DNA of 21,152 bases from NCBI GenBank assembly GCA_022565075.1, contig JADFKG010000013.1:1-21152 (forward strand), written 5' to 3'. Shown one piece after another: positions 7,499 to 13,872 of the stretch. Under the pieces are notes generated by a model. That model was not told the origin of the DNA, made no database searches, and saw only the letters and a list, made by a program, of their open reading frames with translations. The translations under genes were made by a program, and so were the position numbers. The number at the start of each line of letters is the position of its first letter. Position 1 is the stretch's first letter. Source of the DNA: Chloroflexota bacterium. GTDB taxonomy: Bacteria; Chloroflexota; Dehalococcoidia; SM23-28-2; RBG-16-64-32.

Positions 7499-8432
7499 GT
7501 GAGGAATCTCCGTAAGCGTGCTCAGGGCGGGTGATCGCCCATACAACAGATGACACTAGCATGGCCCACACGGCGGACGCCAGCGCCAGGTGAACGATGC
7601 GCACCCATGTCGCCAGATCGAGCCAGATGTTGGCCGCGCCGAAGAGCGACTGAGCAACGTATGCGGCGAAAGCCGCCGCCAGTCCCCAGACGATGGGCGA
7701 CGACGCGCGCCGGCGGACGGCGACTAAGAGCGCACCAGCCACGACGACGCCGACGAGGCCGGCGACGACGCGATGCACGTAGTGCAAGTAACCCGCCTGG
7801 CTATCCGCCGGCACGAGCTTGCCGTCGAAGAGCGGCCAGTCGGGATAGGCGAGCCCGGCGTCGGTCTGGGACACGAAGGCCCCGAGGATGATCACGGCGT
7901 AGACGCCGGCAAGGCCGAGCACGGACAGCGGCGCCAGCGACGAGAGCGACGGTCGCTCTTCGGTCCAGGCGCCGGCGGCGATGAATATGAGCAGCGAGAT
8001 CAGCGCCAGTGCGATCGAAAGGTGGATCGCGACGACACCGGCGGCGGTCTCGGTACCGACGGTGATGCCGCCGACGATGACCTGGGCCGCCAGCAGGATC
8101 ACGGTAGCCACAGCCGCCCACTTCATCGCCGCACGGTGCCGGTAGAACCGCCATACCTGCAGCGCCATGCCGAGGATCATGAACCCGACCAGCGAGGCCA
8201 CCAGCCGGTGAGAGAACTCGATCAGCACTTTCGTCTCCGCGGGCGGAATCACCTGCCCGTGGCAGAGCGGCCAGTCGGGACAGGCGGTGCCGGAGTCGGT
8301 TGCACGGACCACGCCGCCGAGGACGATCAGACCGTAGGTCGCAAGGACGGTGATCAGGCCGAGGATGCGTAGGTCCAGTAGACCCGAGGCGTATTTCTTC
8401 AGAGTAGATCCTTCGGCGGGGAGACCGCTCAC
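7491..8432 (-). CDS. ctaA: Heme A synthase
   Basis: This COX15/CtaA-family membrane protein oxidises the C8 methyl of heme O to the formyl group of heme A. About eight helices are visible. Heme-ligand histidines appear in IEFSHRLVASLVGF, VAIHLSIALALI, LHYVHRVVAGLVG and RIVHLALASAVW, and a cysteine pair in ACPDWPLCHGQ. It is the first gene of the cta operon and overlaps ctaB at its end. The reading frame is open to a TTG at 8567, but that upstream part is the promoter itself (TTGACA and the shared element). The start is placed at GTG 8432 with GGAGAG upstream; GTG 8450 or CTG 8402 (AGGA 6 nt upstream) are alternatives. Confidence 0.92.
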   Translation of the reverse strand: MSGLPAEGSTLKKYASGLLDLRILGLITVLATYGLIVLGGVVRATDSGTACPDWPLCHGQVIPPAETKVLIEFSHRLVASLVGFMILGMALQVWRFYRHRAAMKWAAVATVILLAAQVIVGGITVGTETAAGVVAIHLSIALALISLLIFIAAGAWTEERPSLSSLAPLSVLGLAGVYAVIILGAFVSQTDAGLAYPDWPLFDGKLVPADSQAGYLHYVHRVVAGLVGVVVAGALLVAVRRRASSPIVWGLAAAFAAYVAQSLFGAANIWLDLATWVRIVHLALASAVWAMLVSSVVWAITRPEHAYGDSSLG

Positions 8433-8529
8433 GGCGGGCGAACTCTCCACGGCTACGCTTCCAGGCGCCCGCCCGAAGGCGGACGGGATGAAGGTGACCT
8501 GTGACGGACGGACGGCCTGATCGCGATCA

Positions 8530-8567
8530 TTGTGTGAAATATCACAAGGGATGGCGGCTCTTGTCAA
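8530..8567 (-). promoter_or_regulatory. ctaA operon promoter with shared element, copy B
   Basis: On the minus strand a perfect -35 TTGACA (8567-8562) is followed after 17 bp by TGATAT as a possible -10. The -10 lies inside the 21-bp element at 8550-8530, which contains TGTGATATTTC and ACAA and matches the copy before the cupredoxin gene (837-857) at 18 of 21 positions. This copy is more symmetric: TTGTG and CACAA arms enclose 8 bp, and TGTGA-N4-TCACA can also be read. A protein bound here would cover the -10 region, so repression (for example by a Rex-like sensor) is the simplest reading. Confidence 0.6.
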
Positions 8568-8585
8568 GGTTGCGGCGTCCGTCCC

Positions 8586-8614
8586 TTGCTCTTAGGCACT
8601 ATCGCCACGATACT
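8586..8614 (+). promoter_or_regulatory. Possible promoter for the 8647 gene
   Basis: TTGCTC at 8586-8591 and GATACT at 8609-8614 are separated by 17 bp and lie 32 bp before the start codon. The match to consensus is moderate (3/6 and 4/6). It would be divergent from the ctaA promoter. Confidence 0.3.
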
Positions 8615-8646
8615 TCCACCTGAACCGAACCTATCAGGAGCTGACG

Positions 8647-9234
8647 ATGACCGACGAGAAAGAGACAAGCGCGGACGACCCAGGCCCGGTCGATAAGGCG
8701 GCCACCGCGATCAGAGATAACCTGCCGAAGAGCCTCCTGCTCTCGGACGTGGTGGGCGAGCCACCCGCACCGGGCCAGCCAGCGGTCTACGTCCCGCCGA
8801 CGACGCCGCTGCGCACGGAGTCACGCCAGTTGATCCACGACCGCGCGCTCAAAGACATCACTCGCCTGCGCTTCGGCTTCCCGACCGAGAAGTACCCAGA
8901 CTACAAGACGTACGTGAACCATCCCGCCCGCACGATGGGCGCGGCGATGGAGGGCGGCCTCGTGGCCTACCCGGACATCGTCGTCGTGCAGCACCCCGAG
9001 AACAACTGCAAGGTCGTGGCCGAGGTGGAGACGAACGAGACGGTGCGCGAGGCGGTAGCGCGATTTGAGTGGCTGCCGTACGCGGAGCTGGCACCGCTCT
9101 ACCTCTACGTACCGGTGGGCAAAGGCGACGAGGCGCTGGCACTCTGCCGCCAGCTGGACATCCCGGTCGTTGGCATTCGCACCTGGCGTTATATCGCCGG
9201 CTACGATGACCCCGAGATCAACGACCACTACTAG
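8647..9234 (+). CDS. Uncharacterised protein, possible degenerate PD-(D/E)XK nuclease fold
   Basis: I do not recognise the family. The protein has 195 residues and no membrane segment or signal peptide. The first 60 residues are polar and proline-rich and probably disordered. The rest reads as a mixed alpha/beta domain: YPDIVVVQHPE, then KVVAEVETNETV, then a helix and APLYLYVPVGKG with a helix and PVVGIRTWRY. A strand carrying Pro-Asp followed by a strand carrying Glu-x-Glu is the layout of PD-(D/E)XK enzymes, but the usual catalytic Lys is replaced by Glu. AGGAG lies 6 nt before the ATG, so the start is well supported. It stands alone, divergent from the cta operon; no partner gene points to a function. 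Confidence 0.75.
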   Translation: MTDEKETSADDPGPVDKAATAIRDNLPKSLLLSDVVGEPPAPGQPAVYVPPTTPLRTESRQLIHDRALKDITRLRFGFPTEKYPDYKTYVNHPARTMGAAMEGGLVAYPDIVVVQHPENNCKVVAEVETNETVREAVARFEWLPYAELAPLYLYVPVGKGDEALALCRQLDIPVVGIRTWRYIAGYDDPEINDHY

Positions 9235-9297
9235 ATCCCGAGTGAGCCCCGAGGACACGCTGCCGCCGGGGCTGCGCCGTTAGCCGCGCCCCCCTGA

Positions 9298-9462
9298 CGC
9301 CGGAACAAGAAGAACCGGCCGCAGACGGACTGGTTCGCCAGCCACATCGCCCGTTACTGGGAGGCGCCCATCTACTGCCGGTTGGAGCAACGACGCCCAA
9401 TCGTTGCACTGTGTAATACGCTGGCTGAGTTGCGCGGGATTCGCGGGCCGGTCAGTCCTTGA
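9298..9462 (+). pseudogene. Coding-like remnant without a start codon
   Basis: Frame 1 reads a protein-like string (for example QTDWFASHIARYWEAPIYC and then RRPIVALCNTLAELRGI) ending in TGA at 9460. An in-frame TGA at 9295 closes it upstream and no ATG/GTG occurs inside; only a TTG far into the segment is available. A C-rich run (9289-9294) just before could mark a frameshift from an upstream piece, GTG at 9242 reading MSPEDTLPPGLRR. I do not recognise the family. It may be a broken gene, a sequencing frameshift, or chance coding-like sequence. Its end overlaps the 3' end of the minus-strand greA-like gene by 11 bp. Confidence 0.3.
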
Positions 9463-10246
9463 CGGACTCGACGCGCAGCTTCATGACGCCGGCGGGCACG
9501 TCGACCTCGACTTCGTTGCCTTGGACGCGGCCGATGAGAGCCTTGCCCACGGGTGATGCACTGGAGATCTTGCCGTCGGCGGCGTTGGCTTCGGTCGGGC
9601 CAACGATTGAGTACCGAGTCTCGCGCCCGTTGCCGAGATTGGTCACGGTGACGGTGCAGCCGACGCGCACGCGCCCGGTGCCGCCGGCGCCGACGATCAC
9701 CGCCCGCTTGAGCATCTCGTCGATGTCGCGGATGCGGGCCTCGATCTGGCCCTGCTCGTTTTTGGCTACATCCAGCGGAGCGTTCTCACGGAAGTCTTTG
9801 TCGAGCATCGCCCTGCGGATATCCTCGCGGACACTGATCCGCTGCTCCATGAGCGACTGGAGCTCCACTTTGAGCGCGTCTACGCCATCTTTTGTCAGTT
9901 CGATGTCGGACGATGGTGCGGCGGCCCCGGCATCGATCCCCCTCCTTGCCTTGGTGGCCTTCTTGAGGCGCAGGTGGGCGCCAAGGTTTTGCTCCAGCAC
10001 GCCCTCCTTCTTCAGGAACACGAAGAATCCCCGCACCTGTGCGGCGCGGCGGGATGTGTCAGGGCTGGAGGGGCCCATCGCTTCGGCGTACGTCGCGACG
10101 TCGTGACCGCGCATGGCGCCAAGCGGCTTGTCGGAGCCATACCAGCGGCTCAGGCGATCGAGTTCAGCGAGCGCCGCTCTTCGGGCAGGGCCCTTCACGG
10201 TATCGATGTACGAGGCGACTGCCTCACCTAGGGTGATTTCGGTCAC
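9452..10246 (-). CDS. GreA/GreB-type elongation factor fused to an N-terminal recombinase-like SAM domain
   Basis: The protein has 264 residues. The C-terminal part is a complete Gre factor: a coiled-coil domain (about 115-185) with the acidic tip as DFRENAPLDVAK (Asp151, Glu154), where ordinary GreA has DLSENAEY, and an FKBP-like domain (192-262) ending in SPVGKALIGR and a beta-rich tail. Such factors reach into the RNA polymerase secondary channel and trigger transcript cleavage in backtracked complexes. Residues 5-97 instead resemble the N-terminal core-binding (SAM-like) domain of XerC/D tyrosine recombinases: a helical layout with SRRAAQVRGFFVFLKKEGVL and NLGAHLRLKK at its end. The recombinase catalytic domain is absent. 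Start is GTG 10246, with a good promoter ending 8 nt upstream, so the mRNA may be leaderless. Confidence 0.85.
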   Translation of the reverse strand: MTEITLGEAVASYIDTVKGPARRAALAELDRLSRWYGSDKPLGAMRGHDVATYAEAMGPSSPDTSRRAAQVRGFFVFLKKEGVLEQNLGAHLRLKKATKARRGIDAGAAAPSSDIELTKDGVDALKVELQSLMEQRISVREDIRRAMLDKDFRENAPLDVAKNEQGQIEARIRDIDEMLKRAVIVGAGGTGRVRVGCTVTVTNLGNGRETRYSIVGPTEANAADGKISSASPVGKALIGRVQGNEVEVDVPAGVMKLRVESVKD

Positions 10247-10254
10247 GGCTCCGC

Positions 10255-10284
10255 ATTCTAAGAACGGGCGCGCCGTAAAGTCAA
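10255..10284 (-). promoter_or_regulatory. Promoter of the greA-fusion gene
   Basis: On the minus strand TTGACT (10284-10279) and TAGAAT (10260-10255) are separated by 18 bp; both match the sigma-70 consensus at 5 of 6 positions. The -10 ends 8 nt before the GTG start, so transcription should begin at or next to the start codon. It lies between the DUF5667-like gene and the greA fusion, making the latter an independent unit. Confidence 0.6.
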
Positions 10285-10296
10285 CGCGGCGGCTGC

Positions 10297-11238
10297 CTAC
10301 GGGAGGAAGCCGGGAGGCGCCCGGTCGTCGGTCGTGGCGGTCGGCGTGGTCTGCGGGGTCGGCGGTGAGGTGGGCGTTGGCGCCACCGTCGCGCCGCCGC
10401 CGCCGGGAGCCGGAGTCGGCTCGGCCGGGACGTCTGTGGGCTCGACTGGGGCGTCTGTGGGCTCGGCCGACGGATCGGTCGGCGCCGGCGTTGCATCGCC
10501 CACGGCGATCGGGTCACGCAGGTCGAAGCCGAGCACGCCTGCGAGATCGCGCGCCGCCGTGTCGATCGCGGCGATGACGGCCTGGTCCACAGCGGCCACA
10601 GGGCTGCCGTCGGATGCCGAAGCAAGTATGTCCAGCGTGTTCGGCAAGATCGCTTCAAGCTCGACCGCGCTCTCTTGCAGCTCCTCCGGAGACGCGCCCG
10701 CGAGTTGGTCGAAGAGCGCCGAGATCGCGGCGAGATCGGCGGACTGAAGCTGGCCGCCGCTCTCGAGGTGCTGAGTGATCGAGTCGATCTGGTGGCCCAG
10801 GTTGAAGACAACCGCTGGGCTGGAGGGGTCGTTCACGGACGTGCCGCCCTTTTCGCTGCCGCCCAGGTCGATGCCGCCGACGGTAATCGCCAGTACGGCA
10901 ACGGCGACGGCCGCGGCCGCGGCGAATCCGCCGAAGACTGGCTTGCGGAAGAGGCCGGAAAGCCAGCCGCGCTTCTCGAAGCTGCCTTCGAGGTGGCGGA
11001 GGTTCCGGCGCGCAGCGGCGTCGGCGAGGAAGCGGCTGCGGATGCGTTGCTCGACGGCAGCGGGCGGTGTGTAAGACTGGAAGCTGTCAAAGACGCTGAG
11101 AGCGGTACGCAGCAGCGGCTCGAGCTCTTCGGCCTGGGCCGGGTAGAGGGCGAGCGACTCATCGAGGCTGCGGCGTCCTGCGATGCCGGCCTCGATGCAC
11201 TCTTCTAGTATCTCGTTAAGCTTTTTCACTCTTCTCAT
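10297..11238 (-). CDS. DUF5667-like membrane protein, probable anti-sigma factor
   Basis: The protein has 313 residues. The cytoplasmic N-terminus (1-95) is helical, with LNEILEECIEAGIAGRRSL and YPAQAEELEPLLRTA, as in DUF5667 proteins that accompany ECF sigma factors. One membrane helix follows (about 102-122), then an outer helical domain (LESGGQLQSADLAAISALF onward) and a Pro/Thr-rich tail with a 7-residue period (EPTDAPV, EPTDVPA). The gene starts inside the end of the sigma gene (23-bp overlap), which strongly suggests joint expression and interaction. By analogy it would hold the sigma factor at the membrane until an outside signal arrives; that is inferred. A GTG at 11229 is an alternative start. 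Confidence 0.72.
   Translation of the reverse strand: MRRVKKLNEILEECIEAGIAGRRSLDESLALYPAQAEELEPLLRTALSVFDSFQSYTPPAAVEQRIRSRFLADAAARRNLRHLEGSFEKRGWLSGLFRKPVFGGFAAAAAVAVAVLAITVGGIDLGGSEKGGTSVNDPSSPAVVFNLGHQIDSITQHLESGGQLQSADLAAISALFDQLAGASPEELQESAVELEAILPNTLDILASASDGSPVAAVDQAVIAAIDTAARDLAGVLGFDLRDPIAVGDATPAPTDPSAEPTDAPVEPTDVPAEPTPAPGGGGATVAPTPTSPPTPQTTPTATTDDRAPPGFLP
10431..10465. repeat. Short tandem repeat in the proline/threonine-rich tail
   Basis: CGTCTGTGGGCTCG occurs at 10431-10444 and again at 10452-10465, a 21-bp period. It encodes the 7-residue repeats of the DUF5667-like protein's outer tail. Such repeats can change number by slippage. Confidence 0.7.
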
Positions 11239-11815
11239 ACACCTTTGATTTGGGCCGTTTCTTGGGCTGGCCCATCATTTCCCTTAGCTTTGCTATCGCC
11301 TTATGTTGTATGACCTTTACGTTGCCTTCTCCCTTGCCCATTGCACGAGCGGTTTCCGCAACCGTGAGACCTGCCGCGAACCGCAAGGAGATCACTTGCC
11401 GCTGAGCGTCCGGCAGTCTTTTCGCTGCCTGCATCACCTCATTCAGGGTCACGCGCTTCTCGACAAGCTCTTCGGGCCCTGCTGAGTCGACCGGCATGCC
11501 GTCGTTCAACTGGCTGGACCGACCCCTGGCGGTTTCCTTGCGCCGCTGGCTGATGACCGCGTTGTGTGCGATGCGGAACAGCCAAGCTGAGAAGGGTGCC
11601 TTGCGATGCTCGAAGCGCTTGATCGCCTCAAGCACGCGCATGAAGACTTCTTCCGTCAGGTCCTCGGCGTCGTATGTGTTGCCCGTGCGGGCAAGTATGT
11701 AACGGTACAGCCGAGGGAAATAGGTCTGATATAGCTCTGACAGCGCGGCCTGGTCGCCGGCTTTGGCCGCGTCTACGAGAAGGCGTTCGGCCTGAGCATC
11801 GCTATTAGGGCTCAC
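11216..11815 (-). CDS. ECF-type RNA polymerase sigma factor
   Basis: This 199-residue sigma-70 family protein has only regions 2 and 4. Region 2 is seen in YDAEDLTEEVFMRVLEAI and APFSAWLFRIAHNAVI. Region 4 is seen in LPDAQRQVISLRFAAGLTV followed by the helix-turn-helix ETARAMGKGEGNVKVIQHKA. The C-terminal tail is short and basic. It directs RNA polymerase to a small set of promoters, probably in a cell-envelope response. GTG 11815 is preceded by GGGAGG with about 8 nt spacing, a good ribosome binding site. The downstream DUF5667-like gene overlaps it and is the likely anti-sigma factor. The divergent sortase and CAP-protein genes are candidate targets by position only. Confidence 0.93.
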   Translation of the reverse strand: MSPNSDAQAERLLVDAAKAGDQAALSELYQTYFPRLYRYILARTGNTYDAEDLTEEVFMRVLEAIKRFEHRKAPFSAWLFRIAHNAVISQRRKETARGRSSQLNDGMPVDSAGPEELVEKRVTLNEVMQAAKRLPDAQRQVISLRFAAGLTVAETARAMGKGEGNVKVIQHKAIAKLREMMGQPKKRPKSKVYEKSEKA

Positions 11816-11979
11816 TGGGCAATCCTCCCATTAAGCCCCCCAATTTGGCTTGAGCGGCGGTTGCCCGTGTATCTTACCCTATTTTCCCCGTCGCCTGATA
11901 AAACGCAGCCCCGTGTGGAAAAGTTACCTTGATAGCGCTTCAATTCCGAATCCCGCCCGCTTCGACGATCGTATTCACG

Positions 11980-12009
11980 TTGTGTTCACTGAGACTCAAT
12001 TGCTATCCT
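11980..12009 (+). promoter_or_regulatory. Possible leaderless promoter of the sortase gene
   Basis: TATCCT (12004-12009) lies 6 nt before the GTG start, with TTGTGT (11980-11985) 18 bp further upstream. No Shine-Dalgarno sequence is present. The 200-bp region between the ECF sigma gene and the sortase gene must hold both divergent promoters; I see no other clear signal in it. Confidence 0.35.
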
Positions 12010-12015
12010 TTGCCC

Positions 12016-12255
12016 GTGAAGGCTATTCGCGTGCTCGGTCGTAAACGGTTCTTGTTGGCGAGCGTCACTATTGGCGTGGCGTCTGTCGCGGCGCTGTTCC
12101 TCGCGATCGTCGTCATCGTCTCCGGCGCTGCCAGCGTAAAGGCTGTTCGCGTGCTCGATGGTAAGCGTCGCGTGCTAGCGGGCGCTAGCATCGGCGTGGC
12201 GTCTGCTATGGCGCTCGTCTTCGCCGTCGTCGTCATCGTCTCCAGCGCCGTCAGT
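12016..12255 (+). repeat. 120-bp tandem duplication inside the sortase gene
   Basis: Unit 1 is 12016-12135 and unit 2 is 12136-12255, head to tail with no gap. The encoded 40-residue units are identical at 25 positions. Each has a basic start (VKAIRVLGRKR and VKAVRVLDGKR) and a hydrophobic helix ending in VVIVS. The copies have diverged in wobble and coding positions, so the duplication is not recent. Confidence 0.9.
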
Positions 12256-12879
12256 GATGACCTCGGCCTCCCCAGCGACGGCTCCCTGGCCGATATTCTG
12301 GAGGAAGATTCACCCTCCGGCAACGGTGGAGTTGTCGGTGCCGACGAGCCGGAACTCGTCTCGGTTCCCCAGGGGCCTCTTCCTGTTCGCGTTGACATAC
12401 GTGGCATCTTCATCGACGCTCCGGTCATCACGCTCGGTGTCGGCGACGACACGATTCCGGAGGTGCCCCAGCGGCCTGACCAGATCGCCTGGTACAATTT
12501 TAGCGCAACGCCGGGGCAGAAGAGCAACGCTGTTTTCAGCGGACATGTTGATTGGCAGACATCACGTGGCGACCCGATTCCAGGCGTCTTCTACCGCCTC
12601 CGTGAGCTTCGCATCGGTGATACGGTCACCGTGACCCTGGAGAACGATGAGGTGCTGGAGTACCGAGTGACTGGCAACGTTGCCACCTCCTACGATGACC
12701 CCAACGTCATCCGGTCGATGGACCCGACGGTTCGCGACGTCATTACGTTGATAACCTGCGGTGGTTCGTGGGAGTACGACCCCGCCAAGGACAACGGTGG
12801 CAATTACAGCCATAGAGTCATCGTGCGTGCGGAGCGTGTTCAGTCCGCGGCCGCGGCGGCAGTCCCGGCTACCAGCTAG
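12016..12879 (+). CDS. Sortase (class F-like) with duplicated membrane anchor
   Basis: The protein has 287 residues counted from GTG 12016. Catalytic residues are clear: His177 in FSGHVDW, Cys248 in LITCGGSW and Arg267 in NYSHRVIVR. The sequence around PQRPDQIAWYNFSATPG resembles class F/E-type sortases of high-GC bacteria. Sortases cut a C-terminal sorting motif of surface proteins and join them to a cell-surface acceptor. The N-terminus carries two nearly identical membrane helices (residues 1-40 and 41-80), encoded by a 120-bp tandem duplication. No LPxTG-like substrate is seen in the window. The frame is open to 11929, but the upstream part is not family-like; at 12016 there is a -10-like TATCCT and no Shine-Dalgarno. 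Confidence 0.9.
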   Translation: MKAIRVLGRKRFLLASVTIGVASVAALFLAIVVIVSGAASVKAVRVLDGKRRVLAGASIGVASAMALVFAVVVIVSSAVSDDLGLPSDGSLADILEEDSPSGNGGVVGADEPELVSVPQGPLPVRVDIRGIFIDAPVITLGVGDDTIPEVPQRPDQIAWYNFSATPGQKSNAVFSGHVDWQTSRGDPIPGVFYRLRELRIGDTVTVTLENDEVLEYRVTGNVATSYDDPNVIRSMDPTVRDVITLITCGGSWEYDPAKDNGGNYSHRVIVRAERVQSAAAAAVPATS

Positions 12880-13834
12880 TCAGCGCGAAAACGACTGTCG
12901 CGCTAGGAGCGACGCCTACGAACGATCGGCGCCCGTCACCCTGGATGTCCCAGGCGTCGCTGACCGTCCGTAACGAGCGCCACCAGGAACCAGTGGAGTC
13001 CTGCGGCGTCGTGGCCTTGATTTCAGGCGTCGGCGTGCTCACCGGCTTGCTATCCGATGTCTCTGCCGGTGTGGCTTTCGGAGTGGCGGCCAGAGTGTTC
13101 GTGGGCGCCGGCGGGGGCGGTGGCTCGACCGGGTCCTGTACGAGCGGCGCGGCAGCGGCGGTCGGCTGGGGCTCGGGTACGGGCGGCGGCGCTGGCACTG
13201 GCGTCGGTGGCGCCGTCGGCGGTGCCGGTGGCGGCGCGGTGTGTCCGCCGAACTCCGTCGCCCAGTACCAGCCGAAGGTCGAGCCGGCGTCGAACTGGCG
13301 CGCGATGCCGATGACCGTGTAGTGCTCACCCAGCATGTTGACGTTGTGCCCGGGCGATCCCGTCCACATCTCGAACGATGCCTGCGCGCCTTCCGTTCCG
13401 GCGACGAGGTTTTCTCCCCGCCAGGTGTTGTAGTCGTAACCCATCTGGTCCATGCGCACGAACGGGTCGCGGCCCAGCGAGTCCGTGTGGCTGAAATAGT
13501 CGTTGGAGGCCATGTCGTTGGCCATCCAGAGCGCGACCTCGTTTAGCTGTGGGTCGAGGGCCAGTGTCCCGAGACCCTCCGCCGCGCGATAATCGTTAAT
13601 GATGTTGAGAAACGCCTGCTCTTCGGAATCGAGCGCCTCTGCCACCCGCGTGTCGACCGCGACCAGCGCGGTGATGGCCAATACCGCCAGCAGCGGTATC
13701 ACGGCGAAAAAGCGAGCAATCCCGAGCCATTGGTGTCTCGATATGCCCTCTCCAGATCGTCTATCGCCCTCTAGCGGGACTACGATCTTGCGCAGCGCGT
13801 GTGGGGCCGTGCGCCCGTCCAAACCGTTCAACAT
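12869..13834 (-). CDS. CAP/SCP (YkwD-like) domain surface protein
   Basis: The protein has 321 residues from ATG 13834. After a basic N-terminus there is one hydrophobic helix (FFAVIPLLAVLAITALVAV), a signal peptide or anchor. A CAP domain follows with the family signatures LNIINDYRAAEGLG, SHTDSLGRDPFVRM, RGENLVAG and WTGSPGHNVNML. The remaining 110 residues are Pro/Thr/Ala-rich, which suggests passage through or along the envelope, and end in a short hydrophobic stretch without an LPxTG-like motif. The function of bacterial CAP proteins is mostly unknown. The gene is convergent with the sortase gene and overlaps its end by 11 bp; this neighbourhood hints at a shared envelope role but does not prove it. 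A GTG at 13921 would add 29 residues. Confidence 0.85.
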   Translation of the reverse strand: MLNGLDGRTAPHALRKIVVPLEGDRRSGEGISRHQWLGIARFFAVIPLLAVLAITALVAVDTRVAEALDSEEQAFLNIINDYRAAEGLGTLALDPQLNEVALWMANDMASNDYFSHTDSLGRDPFVRMDQMGYDYNTWRGENLVAGTEGAQASFEMWTGSPGHNVNMLGEHYTVIGIARQFDAGSTFGWYWATEFGGHTAPPPAPPTAPPTPVPAPPPVPEPQPTAAAAPLVQDPVEPPPPPAPTNTLAATPKATPAETSDSKPVSTPTPEIKATTPQDSTGSWWRSLRTVSDAWDIQGDGRRSFVGVAPSATVVFALTSW

Positions 13835-13872
13835 GCAAAGGGCAAGATGACCCCTACCTGGTGTCGTTACGA

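Noticed and set aside
8433..8567. N-terminal extension of CtaA up to TTG 8567
   Set aside because: The TTG is the first part of a perfect TTGACA -35 hexamer, and the next codons cover the shared regulatory element. The CtaA family does not need these 45 residues.
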